DNA from: Solirubrobacteraceae bacterium
GTDB taxonomy: Bacteria; Actinomycetota; Thermoleophilia; Solirubrobacterales; Solirubrobacteraceae
Direction of reading: 5' to 3'
Assembly (NCBI GenBank): GCA_025935735.1
Contig: JAICUS010000005.1
Span: 1 to 29,712 of the forward strand
DNA: 29,712 bases
The notes below the pieces were generated by a model. That model was given only the letters and a program-made list of their open reading frames with translations, was not told the origin of the DNA and did not search any database. Shown one piece after another: positions 1 to 8,659 of this stretch. A program made the translations under genes and the position numbers. Every line of letters begins with the position of its first letter. Within the stretch, counting starts at the first letter, position 1.

Positions 1-1
1 C

Positions 2-1030
2 TCGGCGGCCGGGCTGCCGGCGCGCTTCCCGGTGGCGGACGAGCTCTACCACTTCGACCGCCCGCCGCGGCCGTTCGTGCACCCCATCCTCGACCTCGAG
101 GAGTCGACCTACGCGACGGCGATCGGCGTCAACACGGCCGGGGCGCTGGAGAACGGCGACCACCCGATCTCCTGGTGCTCCAACTACGACGGCGGCCGCC
201 TCTACGCGCAGGTCCTCGGCCACAACTGGGACCTGCCGGCCGACACGGCCTGGTACGAGAACGCCGTCCTGCAGGGCATCCTCACCACGGCCGGGCTCGA
301 GCCCGCCAACTGCGTCACGCACGTCGAGGTCAAGACCCTGCTGGCCAACCTCGCCGCCGCCGGCGCGATCACGGCGGACGCCGCCGCGCACGGGACGGCG
401 CTCGTGCAGAGCGCCTACGACGCCTACGCGACGCTGACCGACGCCGGCTACAGCGCTTCGCTGACCGACATCGACGCGCTGCGGGCGCTCGCGCAGGACC
501 CGGCGAGCGGGGACGCGGCGGCGCGGGCGCAGCTGCTGGCCAAGGCCCAGGAGCTCAAGGACTGGATGCTGGTCCTGCTCGGCTCGCAGTCGACGACGGG
601 CGGGGTCGGCGGCACCGTGCCGGCGACGCTGTCGCTGTCCCTCGGCGCGCCGGCATCGTTCGGAGCGTTCACGCCGGGGGTGGCCGCCACCTACGACGCG
701 GGCACCACGGCGAACGTCATCTCCACGGCGGGCGACGCGGCGCTGAGCGTGGCTGATCCCAGCGCCACGGCGACGGGCCATCTGGTCAATGGCCCGTTCT
801 CGCTCCCCCAGAGCGTGCAGGCGCGGGCGATCAGCCCGCTCGGCGCCGGCGGCGACTTCGCGCCGGTCGGCGGCGCGAGCTCGCCGACGCCGCTGCTGAC
901 CTACGCCGCGCCGGTGTCCAACGACCCCGTGGCGCTCTCGTTCCGGCAGGCCATCGGGGCCGACGACGCCCTGCGGACCGGCAGCTACGGCAAGACGCTG
1001 ACCTTCACGCTGTCGACCACCAACCCCTGA
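2..1030 (+). CDS. ThuA-domain secreted protein, C-terminal part (5' end outside window)
   Basis: The frame is open from base 2, so the gene begins upstream; the GTG at 32 is internal. The first ~90 residues match the end of a ThuA (class I amidotransferase-like) domain: the stretch DHPISWCSNYDGGR followed by LGH parallels GDHPIAWCHRYDGGR and LGH in the ThuA protein at 5427-8525. Next comes a ~100-residue Ala-rich, mostly helical linker, then the ~130-residue C-terminal module shared with the next two rightward genes, ending GSYGKTLTFTL plus five residues. No sortase motif or membrane anchor follows that module. ThuA proteins are linked to sugar (trehalose-type) metabolism, but the reaction here is unknown. 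The signal peptide, if present, lies outside the window. A perfect hairpin follows the stop. Confidence 0.85.
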   Translation, partial: SAAGLPARFPVADELYHFDRPPRPFVHPILDLEESTYATAIGVNTAGALENGDHPISWCSNYDGGRLYAQVLGHNWDLPADTAWYENAVLQGILTTAGLEPANCVTHVEVKTLLANLAAAGAITADAAAHGTALVQSAYDAYATLTDAGYSASLTDIDALRALAQDPASGDAAARAQLLAKAQELKDWMLVLLGSQSTTGGVGGTVPATLSLSLGAPASFGAFTPGVAATYDAGTTANVISTAGDAALSVADPSATATGHLVNGPFSLPQSVQARAISPLGAGGDFAPVGGASSPTPLLTYAAPVSNDPVALSFRQAIGADDALRTGSYGKTLTFTLSTTNP

Positions 1031-1039
1031 GGGTCCGGC

Positions 1040-1072
1040 GAGCGGCGGCGACCCTGGGGATCGCCGCCGCTC
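1040..1072. terminator. GC hairpin after ThuA gene
   Basis: A 12-bp perfect stem (GAGCGGCGGCGA / TCGCCGCCGCTC) with a 9-nt loop starts 10 nt after the ThuA stop and lies between convergent genes. No T-tract follows. It is a likely bidirectional terminator of the GC-rich actinobacterial kind. Confidence 0.6.
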
Positions 1073-1097
1073 AGCGCCCGGCGGGCGGGCGCCGGCG

Positions 1098-1661
1098 CTA
1101 TCGCAGCTCGGCGCTCTCGGGCCCGAACACGCGCATCCGCCGGAGCCCGCGCTCGTCGAAGCCGCGGTCGGTGATCAGGTAGTAGACCTTGCGCGCTCCG
1201 GGCGCGATGCCGTCGGGCTTGGGCGGGCCGTCGGCGCACAGGCCGTCGCGCAGCGCGGCGTAGACCCGCCGGGTCGCGGCACTCGCGCCGTCGGGCGGCA
1301 GCCACTCATAGCGCAGGACGTCGCAGCTGAAGCGCGCCGGCAGCCCCTGGCCCGAGGCGATCGCCGTCGCGCTCGGGGCGAAGGTGACCAGCCGGCCGCT
1401 GTCCGGCCGGGCGCCGCGCGTGTTGTCGGCCACGACGCGGTGGTAGTCGACCGGCGGGTAATGCGCGGCGGCGCGGTAGGCGTCGAGCCGGGCGAGCCGC
1501 GCGTCGGCGCGCGGGCTCATGAACGGGTCGACCTCGAGCCGCATCCCGGTCTCGGTCGCGCCGTGCAGCCGCTTGCCCTTGGCCGGCGGCTGGGCCGCGC
1601 CGGCGCCGCATCCCGCGAGCGCCAGCGAGGCCGCCGCCACTCCGATTCGCGCTCTGCGCAT
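1098..1661 (-). CDS. Small predicted lipoprotein, unknown function
   Basis: This 187-residue protein begins with a short basic n-region, a hydrophobic stretch and a lipobox LAGC with Cys18 as the lipidation site, so it should be anchored to the outer face of the membrane. A GGAGGAG ribosome site lies just upstream of the ATG. The mature part has two further Cys residues (in FSCDVLRYEW and RDGLCADG), which could form a disulphide. It ends in a charged segment. I recognise no catalytic motif or family. It is monocistronic, convergent with the ThuA gene and divergent from the ThuA/GSDH gene at 1918. Confidence 0.75.
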   Translation of the reverse strand: MRRARIGVAAASLALAGCGAGAAQPPAKGKRLHGATETGMRLEVDPFMSPRADARLARLDAYRAAAHYPPVDYHRVVADNTRGARPDSGRLVTFAPSATAIASGQGLPARFSCDVLRYEWLPPDGASAATRRVYAALRDGLCADGPPKPDGIAPGARKVYYLITDRGFDERGLRRMRVFGPESAELR

Positions 1662-1703
1662 CGCGTCTCCTCCGCATAGTGGTGCCCCACCGAGAAACCG
1701 GTT

Positions 1704-1717
1704 CCGGGACGTCCCGG
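1704..1717. promoter_or_regulatory. 14-bp palindrome upstream of lipoprotein gene
   Basis: CCGGGACGTCCCGG is a perfect palindrome 43 bp upstream of the lipoprotein ATG, inside the 256-bp divergent intergenic region 1662-1917. It could be an operator, but GC-rich palindromes also arise by chance here. Confidence 0.25.
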
Positions 1718-1810
1718 TCCTCGATTACGATCGACGGCACAACTTTACCGGATGAACGCGGCTCTATGGCGCAAAAGCGATCATCTTCAAGCGGAGACAT
1801 GAAAGATTAG

Positions 1811-1840
1811 TTGACAGACCCACCGAAACCGCGATAGCGT
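1811..1840 (+). promoter_or_regulatory. Candidate promoter of ThuA/GSDH gene
   Basis: A perfect TTGACA -35 (1811-1816) is followed after 18 bp by TAGCGT (1835-1840), which fits the actinobacterial TANNNT -10. The implied leader is about 70 nt and includes the strong GAGGAGGAGG ribosome site before the ATG at 1918. The rest of this intergenic stretch shows nothing else clear. Confidence 0.5.
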
Positions 1841-1917
1841 CCGTCCGTCTGCAGTGCCGCACGCCTCTGAGCGCGCGGATCTCGGTCACCGGTTTCAGAG
1901 GAGGAGGAGGGTTCGGG

Positions 1918-4900
1918 ATGGGAACCTCTATGGCGGTCGCCCCAGCGCGGAGCGCACGCCTGCTGCACGCCTTGCTCGCGCTGCTCGGCGCGCTGCTGGC
2001 GGCGGCCGCACTGGGCGCGGCACCTGCGCTGGCGGACGCCGGCAAGGTGCTGGTCTTCACGGGCACGGCCGGCGATCCGAATCCGGTGAGCCCGACCGCC
2101 GCGTCCGCGATCCAGTCACTCGGCGCCGCCAATGACTTCACCGTCGACGTCACGTCCGACGCGACGAAGATCGACACCGCCGACCTCGCCTCCTACCGAG
2201 CGGTGGTCTTCGTCAACTCCGCCGGCGACGTGCTCGACGCGGCCGAGCAGGCCGACCTGCAGGCCTACGTGCAGAACGGCGGCGGCTTCGTCGGCATCGG
2301 CGAGACCGCGCTGCTCGAGCAGGGCGGCGACGCGTTCTTCAACACGCTCATCGGCCTCACCGGTGCAACACGCACGACCGGGACGGCGACGTCGAGCGCG
2401 CAGGACGTCGAGTTCCTCGACCGTGTGCACCCGGCGGGCCGCAAGGATCCGCTGCTGTGGCGCGGCGCCACCGAGAACTGGTACACGTGGGCGACGAACC
2501 CCACGGGAACGGTGCACACCGTCGCCCGCGTGCGGTTCAACACGATACCGGATGGCTCATCGGTGACGAATGACGCCGTGTCGCGCTTCAACGGCACCTG
2601 GGCGACGGTGCAGCCGCAGCTCGAGCGGCCCGCCGCGTGGTGCCGCGACGTCCAGCAGGGCCGCTCCTTCTACACGGAGCTCGGCAGCACGGCCGCCGAC
2701 TGGTCGCAGGACGACGTCCGCAACCACGCCCTCGGCGCGATCGAGTGGGCGGCGGGGATGGTCCGCGGCAACTGCAAGGCCACGATCAACTCCAACTACA
2801 CCGCGACGCGGATCACGCCGCCGAACCCGAGCACCACGTCGAACGACTACAACGGCGAGCTCACCAACATGGCGATCGCCGGCGACGGCCGGATCTTCTA
2901 CACCGGCCGCGCGATCTGCTACCAGGGCTACACGCAGCACGGCAACTGGGACGACGCGCAGGTCGGGCTCGGCTGCGGCACGATCCACGTCTGGGATCCG
3001 CGCGTGCAGGGCTCCGACGACCAGAACCCGGCGAAGATCACCAAGGTCGCCTCGCTGTCGGTGTATGGCGCCAGCGGCGGCTCGGGCGCGCAGGAGGCCG
3101 GCCAGGTCACCAACAAGGAGAACGGCCTGCTCGCGATCGCGCTCGACCCGGACTTCACCAACGGCCGCCCGTACATCTATGTCCAGTACTTCCCGTACTG
3201 GGGCGGCGAGCAGGGCAACGACACCCAGCCCCGCCTGGGCCCCGGGTTCGATCGCAACTCCTACATGGGCGAGCGCCGCCTCTCGCGGTTCACCTACGAC
3301 GACGCGACGCACACGCTCGTGCCCGGGTCCGAGAAGGTGATCATGAGCTGGACGACCCAGGTGTACTCGTGCTGTCACGTGGGCGCGTCGGCGGCGTTCG
3401 ACTCCAAGGGCAACCTCTACGTCACCAACGGGGACAACGTCGGCAACAGCCCCAACTCCAACAACGGCGGCTACACCAACTCGGACCCGGCGTTCACGAT
3501 CCCCTGCCCGGGCGCGACGCCGCTGACCCATTGCGGCCAGGTCGACCCGGCCGACCGGCCGCCGGGATCGAAGATCATCAGCTACGCGGACTCGCGCGGC
3601 AGCTCGAGCAACACCAACGCCTACGAGGGCAAGATCATCCGGATCCACCCCATGGCGGACCCGGGCGGCACGCCGGGCATCGGGACCACGTACACGATCC
3701 CCGGGGCGGACGCCCCGAACGGGCCGAACCTGTTCCCGCCCGACAGCGCGCCGGTGCTCGACGGCAAGGCGAAGCCCGAGATCTTCGCCATGGGCGTGCG
3801 CAACGACTACACGATCCACATCGATCCCCAGACGGACGCGCTCACGACCGCGTGGGTCGGCCCCGACCAGACGGTGGACAGCACCACCTGGGGCGAGGCC
3901 AAGACCGAGAACGCCACGATGATGAACTCGGCGGGCAACTACGGCTGGCCGTTCTGCCAGGGCGGCAACCGGTGGGGCTACCGGGCGAAGCTGCCCAGCT
4001 CGACCGGCGGCGGCACGCCCGCTCCGCTCGGGACGCCCGGCACGGTCGGCGGCGGCGCCGACGGCCAGACCGGCGGGTTCTTCGACTGCAGCAAGCCGCT
4101 GCTCAACGACTCGCCGTACAACACCGGCCTGCAGACGCTGCCGGCACCGAAGCCGGACAACCTCTGGTACGGCCCGCAGGGCGGCTGCTACGGCTATCCG
4201 CTCAACGGCAACGGCATCGGGATCTACACCGACAACGCGCGGTCGGCGTCGCCGGCGATCTACCGCAGCTGCCCGTGGCTCGACAGCGGCGGCACCGGGC
4301 AGGCGCCGATCGACGGCGGCATCTACCGCAAGCCCGCCGGGGACAAGCCGGACGCCTGGCCGGCGTACTGGGACGGGCGCTGGTTCCTCACGGACTTCGC
4401 CACGCGGAGCAACCTCAGCCACGCGCTGCTGATGGACCCGGCGACGCAGTTCAGCGGCGGCCAGCCGGTGTCGGTGGACTCGCTGCTGGGGATCGTCCCC
4501 ACGAGCGTCATCGGCAACACCCGGGCCGTCAGCATGAGCTTCGGGCCCGACGGCGCGCTCTATGTCGCGTCGTACGCCGGCGGCTACTACACGTTCAACA
4601 ACAACCTCATGGGCGTCTGGCGCTTCGCCTATGTGGGCGGCCCCGACACCCCGGGTCCCGACCCGCAGGCGACCGGCAGCGGCAGCTCGAGCACCGCCCA
4701 GTTCTCGATCGGCAAGTCGGGCGGCGTCTCGTACAAGTGGGACTTCGGCGACGGCACCACCAGCACCGATCCCACGGCGTCGCACACCTACGACTCCGCC
4801 GGCACCAAGACGGCGAAGCTGACGGTGACCTACGCCGACGGTGAGACCGCCGGCAAGTCCGTCGACGTCGACGTGGCGGCGCCTCCCGGTGCCCACACCG

Positions 4901-5334
4901 TCGACGTCGGGGTCACGGTGCCGACCGTGCTCTCGCTCACCCTGGGTGCGGACGCCAGCTTCGGCGCCCTCGCCCCGTCGGTGGCGAAGGACTACGGCGC
5001 CTCGACGACGGCGCAGGTGCTGGCGACCAGCGGCGACGCGAAGCTGACCGTCAGCGACCCGAGCGCGACCGCTCCCGGGCACCTGGTGAACGGGACGTAC
5101 GCGCTGAGCTCGCCGGTGCAGGCCAAGGCGACCTCGAGCACCAGCGGGGCCGGCGGACCGTACGCCGACGTCGGCGGCTCGGCCACGCCGACGACGCTGT
5201 TGACCTACGCCGGGCCGGCCAACGACGACGCGGCCACGGTGAGCTTCCAACAGCACGTCGGCGCCACCGACCCGCTGAGGGCCGGCAGTTACAGCAAGAC
5301 GCTCACGTTCACGCTGTCGACGACGACGCCGTGA
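1918..5334 (+). CDS. Secreted ThuA–glucose/sorbosone dehydrogenase-like–PKD fusion protein
   Basis: The protein has 1138 residues. Residues 1-40 form a Sec-type signal peptide ending in APALADA. A ThuA domain spans about 41-280. A glucose/sorbosone dehydrogenase-like six-bladed propeller spans about 300-905, with KENGLLAIALDPDF, YVTNGDN, GVRNDYTIHIDPQTDAL (near 626) and NYGWPFC (near 675). These match soluble PQQ-dependent sugar dehydrogenases and their relatives. A PKD domain (WDFGDGTTSTDP, ~915-990) and the C-terminal module shared with its two neighbours (~995-1138) follow. The likely role is extracellular oxidation or binding of carbohydrate, with the PKD and C-terminal modules as spacer and anchor. 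Whether PQQ is bound is not provable by eye. The start follows a strong ribosome site. A perfect hairpin follows the stop. Confidence 0.88.
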   Translation: MGTSMAVAPARSARLLHALLALLGALLAAAALGAAPALADAGKVLVFTGTAGDPNPVSPTAASAIQSLGAANDFTVDVTSDATKIDTADLASYRAVVFVNSAGDVLDAAEQADLQAYVQNGGGFVGIGETALLEQGGDAFFNTLIGLTGATRTTGTATSSAQDVEFLDRVHPAGRKDPLLWRGATENWYTWATNPTGTVHTVARVRFNTIPDGSSVTNDAVSRFNGTWATVQPQLERPAAWCRDVQQGRSFYTELGSTAADWSQDDVRNHALGAIEWAAGMVRGNCKATINSNYTATRITPPNPSTTSNDYNGELTNMAIAGDGRIFYTGRAICYQGYTQHGNWDDAQVGLGCGTIHVWDPRVQGSDDQNPAKITKVASLSVYGASGGSGAQEAGQVTNKENGLLAIALDPDFTNGRPYIYVQYFPYWGGEQGNDTQPRLGPGFDRNSYMGERRLSRFTYDDATHTLVPGSEKVIMSWTTQVYSCCHVGASAAFDSKGNLYVTNGDNVGNSPNSNNGGYTNSDPAFTIPCPGATPLTHCGQVDPADRPPGSKIISYADSRGSSSNTNAYEGKIIRIHPMADPGGTPGIGTTYTIPGADAPNGPNLFPPDSAPVLDGKAKPEIFAMGVRNDYTIHIDPQTDALTTAWVGPDQTVDSTTWGEAKTENATMMNSAGNYGWPFCQGGNRWGYRAKLPSSTGGGTPAPLGTPGTVGGGADGQTGGFFDCSKPLLNDSPYNTGLQTLPAPKPDNLWYGPQGGCYGYPLNGNGIGIYTDNARSASPAIYRSCPWLDSGGTGQAPIDGGIYRKPAGDKPDAWPAYWDGRWFLTDFATRSNLSHALLMDPATQFSGGQPVSVDSLLGIVPTSVIGNTRAVSMSFGPDGALYVASYAGGYYTFNNNLMGVWRFAYVGGPDTPGPDPQATGSGSSSTAQFSIGKSGGVSYKWDFGDGTTSTDPTASHTYDSAGTKTAKLTVTYADGETAGKSVDVDVAAPPGAHTVDVGVTVPTVLSLTLGADASFGALAPSVAKDYGASTTAQVLATSGDAKLTVSDPSATAPGHLVNGTYALSSPVQAKATSSTSGAGGPYADVGGSATPTTLLTYAGPANDDAATVSFQQHVGATDPLRAGSYSKTLTFTLSTTTP

Positions 5335-5341
5335 CGTGGCC

Positions 5342-5371
5342 GGGGCGGCGGCGGCCCACCGCCGCCGCCCC
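5342..5371. terminator. Perfect GC hairpin between two ThuA-fusion genes
   Basis: GGGGCGGCGGCGG and CCGCCGCCGCCCC form a 13-bp perfect stem with a 4-nt loop, 7 nt after the stop of the upstream gene. There is no T-tract. It probably terminates or attenuates transcription into the next gene. Confidence 0.55.
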
Positions 5372-5414
5372 GCGAGCCGTTCGCCCGCACCGAAAGAGCA
5401 ACTTGATCCGTTAC

Positions 5415-5419
5415 GGAGG
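5415..5419 (+). promoter_or_regulatory. Ribosome site that sets a GTG start at 5427
   Basis: GGAGG lies 7 nt before GTG 5427. The upstream in-frame ATG at 5331 overlaps the previous stop, reads through the hairpin and gives a Pro/Arg-rich tail, whereas the GTG start gives a clean signal peptide. Confidence 0.75.
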
Positions 5420-5426
5420 AACCACT

Positions 5427-8400
5427 GTGTTGGGTCTGAGGAAGAGGCATCTGCCATGGCTGGCCGGTGCGATCGCCGCGGCGATCGCGGGCCCGTCCCC
5501 CGCGCTCGCGAGAGCCGACGCGCCGCCGGCCACGGCGAGCGTCACCACCTATGACTTCGGTTTCCGCGACTCCACCAAGTCGCAGGACGACCCGACCGCG
5601 AGCACGGTGACCATCGCGCCCGGCGGGACGGTCGACTTCAGCTATCCCACCGGCACGAGCTTCCACAACGTGGCGTTCGGCGATCCGGACACCCAGCAGG
5701 GCGCCCAGCCGTCCTCCTGCGTGCAGACCGCCGGCACCATCATCGGCGCGGTGCCGCCGCTGCCCACCGTCCCGTTCGGCTCCGGCTGGGCCGGGACGTG
5801 CACGTTCAACACCCCCGGCACCTACACCTTCTACTGCGCCGCGCACACCTTCATGACCGGCAAGGTGGTGGTGCAGGCAGCCACGCAGAACCAGCCGCCG
5901 ACGGTGCACGCCGCGCGGACGCCGGCCGGCGACGTCACGACCGGGACCGCGGTCTCCTTCACGGCGGACGGGGCCGACCCGGACAGCGACACGCTCACCT
6001 ATTCCTGGGACTTCGGTGACAGTGCCACTTCGACCGATCGCAATCCCACTCACACCTACACGGCGGCGGGGACGTATTCCGCCAAGGTCACGGTGGACGA
6101 CGGGCACGGCGGCACCGCCACCGACACCGTCAGCGTCACGGTGACCCAGGCCGACCGGGCGCCCACCGTGGCCGTCTCCCGCACCCCGGCGGGCGACGTC
6201 GCGACCGGCGCCGCGATCGCCTTCACGGCGACCGCGTCCGACCCGGACGGCGACGCCCTCACCTACGCGTGGGACTTCGGCGACGGCGGCACGTCGACGC
6301 AGCAGAACCCGTCGCACACCTATGCCGCCGCCGGCTCCTATACCGCGAAGGTGACGGTCGACGACGGCCACGGCGGCACAGCCTCCGACACGGCGGCGGT
6401 GAAGGTGACGGCGGCCTGCACGGCCGGCACGTTCCGCGACGACTTCAACGGCTCGAGCCTCGACGCCTCGTGGAACGTGGTCCGCCCCGACGGCGGGATC
6501 ACGGTGGCCAACGGCGTGGCGTCGATCCCCGCCGGGTCGGGCGACATCTACCAGACGCCGAACACCGCCGCGAACATCGTGCTGCGGCCCGCGCCCAGCG
6601 GCGCGTTCACCATCACGGCGAAGGTCCACCATCAGGGCCTGACCCGCTACCAGCAGGCCGGCATCATCGTCTACGGCGACGACGACAACTACACCAAGCT
6701 CGACCGCGAGGCCACCAACGCCAGCGGCAGCGACCCGGTGGAGAAGTTCTCGTTCATCAACGAGGTGGCCGGCACCGCGCGCAACAGCTCGGCCGACTAC
6801 ACCGCCAACCTCGACGAGACGACGTTCCCGGCGGACTTCTACATGCGGATCACCTCCACGGACGGCACGACGATCACCGGGGCCTACTCGACGGACGGGA
6901 TCACCTGGACACCCGTCGGGCAGTCGGCGAACCTGCCGGCGAACCCGCAGGTCGGCTTCTTCGCGCTGTCCAACGGCGCCGCCACGGTCGTGACGCCGAC
7001 GTTCGACTGGTTCCAGCTCGACGGCGACGGCGTGCAGGGCGGCTGCGGCGGCGGGGACCAGCGTCCCCTGATCTCCGCGGCGGCCGCGACGCCGCCGAAC
7101 GGCATCGCCCCGCTGCCGGTGGACTTCACCGTGTCGGCGAGCGATCCGGACGGCGACCCGCTCACCTACGCGTGGGACTTCGGCGACGGCGCGACGTCGA
7201 CGCAGCAGAACCCCTCGCACACCTACACGGCCGGCGGCACGTTCACCGCGAAGGTCACCGTGTCGGACGGCAAGGGCGGCTCGGCCACGCGGACGCTGCC
7301 GGTGACGGCGATGGCGCCGGACGCGCCCGGGTCGCGCTTCCGCGCGCTGGTGTTCTCCAAGACCGCCGCGTTCCGGCACGACAGCATCCCGAGCGGGATC
7401 GCCGCGATCCAGTTGCTCGGCCAGCAGAACAACTTCCAGGTCGACGCGACAGAGGACGGTGCGGTGTTCCGCGACGACGTCCTCTCGCACTACAAGGTGG
7501 TGATCTTCCTCTCCACGACCGGTGACGTGCTCACCGACGACCAGCAGGCGGCGTTCCAGCGCTACATCGAGGCGGGCGGCGGCTACGCCGGCGTCCACTC
7601 GGCGGCCGACACCGAGTACACGTGGCCGTGGTACGGCAAGCTGGTCGGCGCGTACTTCCGCGACCACCCGAACGGGACGCCGGCGGGCACGGTCCAGGTG
7701 GAGGACGCCACCGACCCCTCCACGGCGGGGCTGCCGGCGCGCTGGGACCGCACCGACGAGTGGTACAACTTCCAGACCTACGACAACCCCGTCGTCGGCG
7801 GCGGCGCGAGCGCGACTCCGTATGACCCGCGCGACAACGCCGACCTGCACATCCTGCTGACGACGGACACCTCCACGTACACGGGCGCCGCCCCCACGGG
7901 CGACCACCCGATCGCGTGGTGTCACCGCTACGACGGCGGGCGCTCCTGGTACACGGCGCTCGGCCACACCGCGGCGTCCTACACGGAGCCGCTGTTCCTG
8001 CAGCACCTCTACGGCGGCATCGAGGTCGCGGCCGGCGTGGTGCCGTCCGTGTGCGGCGCCGCCCCGACCGACCAGGGCTCGACCACGGCCACCGGCGACC
8101 TCTCGGCGACCGTCGGCTCGATCCTGGCGCTGAACATGGCGCCCTCCGCGAGCCTCGGGTCCGTCGCGCCGGGCGTCGCCCGCGACTACACGGCGAGCCT
8201 GGCGGCCACCGTGACCAGCACCGAGGGCAACGCGACGTTGAGCGTGGCCGACGCCAGCGGCACCTCCACCGGCCACTTGGTCAACGGCGCCTACGCGCTT
8301 GCGGCACCGCTGCAGGTGCAGGCCACGAACGCCGCCCACCCGACGTCGGCGTTCGCGCCGGTGCCGGGCGCCGACAGCCCGCTGGCGCTGCTGACCTACA

Positions 8401-8525
8401 ACGACCCCGTCAGCAGCGACACCGTCACCGTCGGGTTCAGGCAATCGATCGGAGCGAGTGACGTGCTCCGGGCCGGCAGCTACGGCAAGACGCTGACGTT
8501 CACCCTCGCGAGCACGGCACCGTAA
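5427..8525 (+). CDS. Secreted cupredoxin–PKD–concanavalin-like–PKD–ThuA fusion protein
   Basis: The protein has 1032 residues from GTG 5427. A signal peptide (1-~32) is followed by a plastocyanin-like cupredoxin (~33-150) whose likely copper ligands are His80, Cys137, His140 and Met143. Two PKD domains (~155-330), a DUF1349/LamG-like beta-sandwich (~331-534, starting at FRDDFNG) and a third PKD (~545-628) come next. A ThuA domain follows (~637-870; KTAAFRHDSIPSG, GGGYAGVHSAADTEY, DHPIAWCHRYDGGR), then the shared C-terminal module (~888-1032). The order suggests an extracytoplasmic carbohydrate-interacting protein with an electron-transfer head. The N-terminus, including the signal peptide, is paralogous to the cupredoxin protein at 10900, which suggests domain shuffling within this locus. 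The ThuA reaction is not known. The second and third PKD modules are nearly identical in DNA. Confidence 0.88.
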   Translation: MLGLRKRHLPWLAGAIAAAIAGPSPALARADAPPATASVTTYDFGFRDSTKSQDDPTASTVTIAPGGTVDFSYPTGTSFHNVAFGDPDTQQGAQPSSCVQTAGTIIGAVPPLPTVPFGSGWAGTCTFNTPGTYTFYCAAHTFMTGKVVVQAATQNQPPTVHAARTPAGDVTTGTAVSFTADGADPDSDTLTYSWDFGDSATSTDRNPTHTYTAAGTYSAKVTVDDGHGGTATDTVSVTVTQADRAPTVAVSRTPAGDVATGAAIAFTATASDPDGDALTYAWDFGDGGTSTQQNPSHTYAAAGSYTAKVTVDDGHGGTASDTAAVKVTAACTAGTFRDDFNGSSLDASWNVVRPDGGITVANGVASIPAGSGDIYQTPNTAANIVLRPAPSGAFTITAKVHHQGLTRYQQAGIIVYGDDDNYTKLDREATNASGSDPVEKFSFINEVAGTARNSSADYTANLDETTFPADFYMRITSTDGTTITGAYSTDGITWTPVGQSANLPANPQVGFFALSNGAATVVTPTFDWFQLDGDGVQGGCGGGDQRPLISAAAATPPNGIAPLPVDFTVSASDPDGDPLTYAWDFGDGATSTQQNPSHTYTAGGTFTAKVTVSDGKGGSATRTLPVTAMAPDAPGSRFRALVFSKTAAFRHDSIPSGIAAIQLLGQQNNFQVDATEDGAVFRDDVLSHYKVVIFLSTTGDVLTDDQQAAFQRYIEAGGGYAGVHSAADTEYTWPWYGKLVGAYFRDHPNGTPAGTVQVEDATDPSTAGLPARWDRTDEWYNFQTYDNPVVGGGASATPYDPRDNADLHILLTTDTSTYTGAAPTGDHPIAWCHRYDGGRSWYTALGHTAASYTEPLFLQHLYGGIEVAAGVVPSVCGAAPTDQGSTTATGDLSATVGSILALNMAPSASLGSVAPGVARDYTASLAATVTSTEGNATLSVADASGTSTGHLVNGAYALAAPLQVQATNAAHPTSAFAPVPGADSPLALLTYNDPVSSDTVTVGFRQSIGASDVLRAGSYGKTLTFTLASTAP
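6261..6320 (+). repeat. PKD-coding DNA repeat, copy 1
   Basis: By eye about 57 of 60 bases match the copy at 7164-7223, covering the YAWDFGDG core and downstream residues of the second PKD domain. The first PKD of the same gene is much more divergent. Confidence 0.7.
7164..7223 (+). repeat. PKD-coding DNA repeat, copy 2
   Basis: Near-identical partner of 6261-6320, in the third PKD domain. Recombination between the two would remove the concanavalin-like domain in frame. Confidence 0.7.
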
Positions 8526-8541
8526 AGACCCTTCCAGCGGT

Positions 8542-8622
8542 GGCCGCGGCGGTCTCTCCTCGAGCGCCGCGGCCGCGCCGTGCGAGTGCGCGAAGCGGCC
8601 CGTCCCCGGACGGGCCGCTTCG
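8542..8622 (+). terminator. Tandem hairpins ending the ThuA-fusion region
   Basis: The first hairpin pairs GGCCGCGGCG (8542-8551) with CGCCGCGGCC (8565-8574). The second is a 15-bp perfect stem, CGAAGCGGCCCGTCC (8591-8605) with GGACGGGCCGCTTCG (8608-8622), followed by a T-containing stretch. Together they make the clearest terminator in the window and separate the ThuA genes from the MMPL operon. Confidence 0.75.
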
Positions 8623-8630
8623 GCGTCTTC

Positions 8631-8648
8631 GAGTGTCATATGACACTC
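8631..8648. promoter_or_regulatory. 18-bp perfect palindrome, candidate operator
   Basis: GAGTGTCATATGACACTC is a perfect inverted repeat ending 11 bp before the -35 of the MMPL operon promoter. Its length and form resemble TetR-family operators, and TetR regulators commonly control MMPL/RND exporters. No TetR gene is present in the window, so the regulator would be encoded elsewhere. Confidence 0.6.
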
Positions 8649-8659
8649 ACTGAAAACTT

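Noticed and set aside
2557..5457. 966-residue open frame on the minus strand
   Set aside because: Arg/Val/Gly-rich shadow of the ThuA–GSDH gene caused by high GC at third codon positions; no motifs, no ribosome site.
5289..8639. 1116-residue open frame on the minus strand
   Set aside because: Shadow of the cupredoxin–ThuA gene; low-complexity Arg/Gly/Val composition and no recognisable domain.
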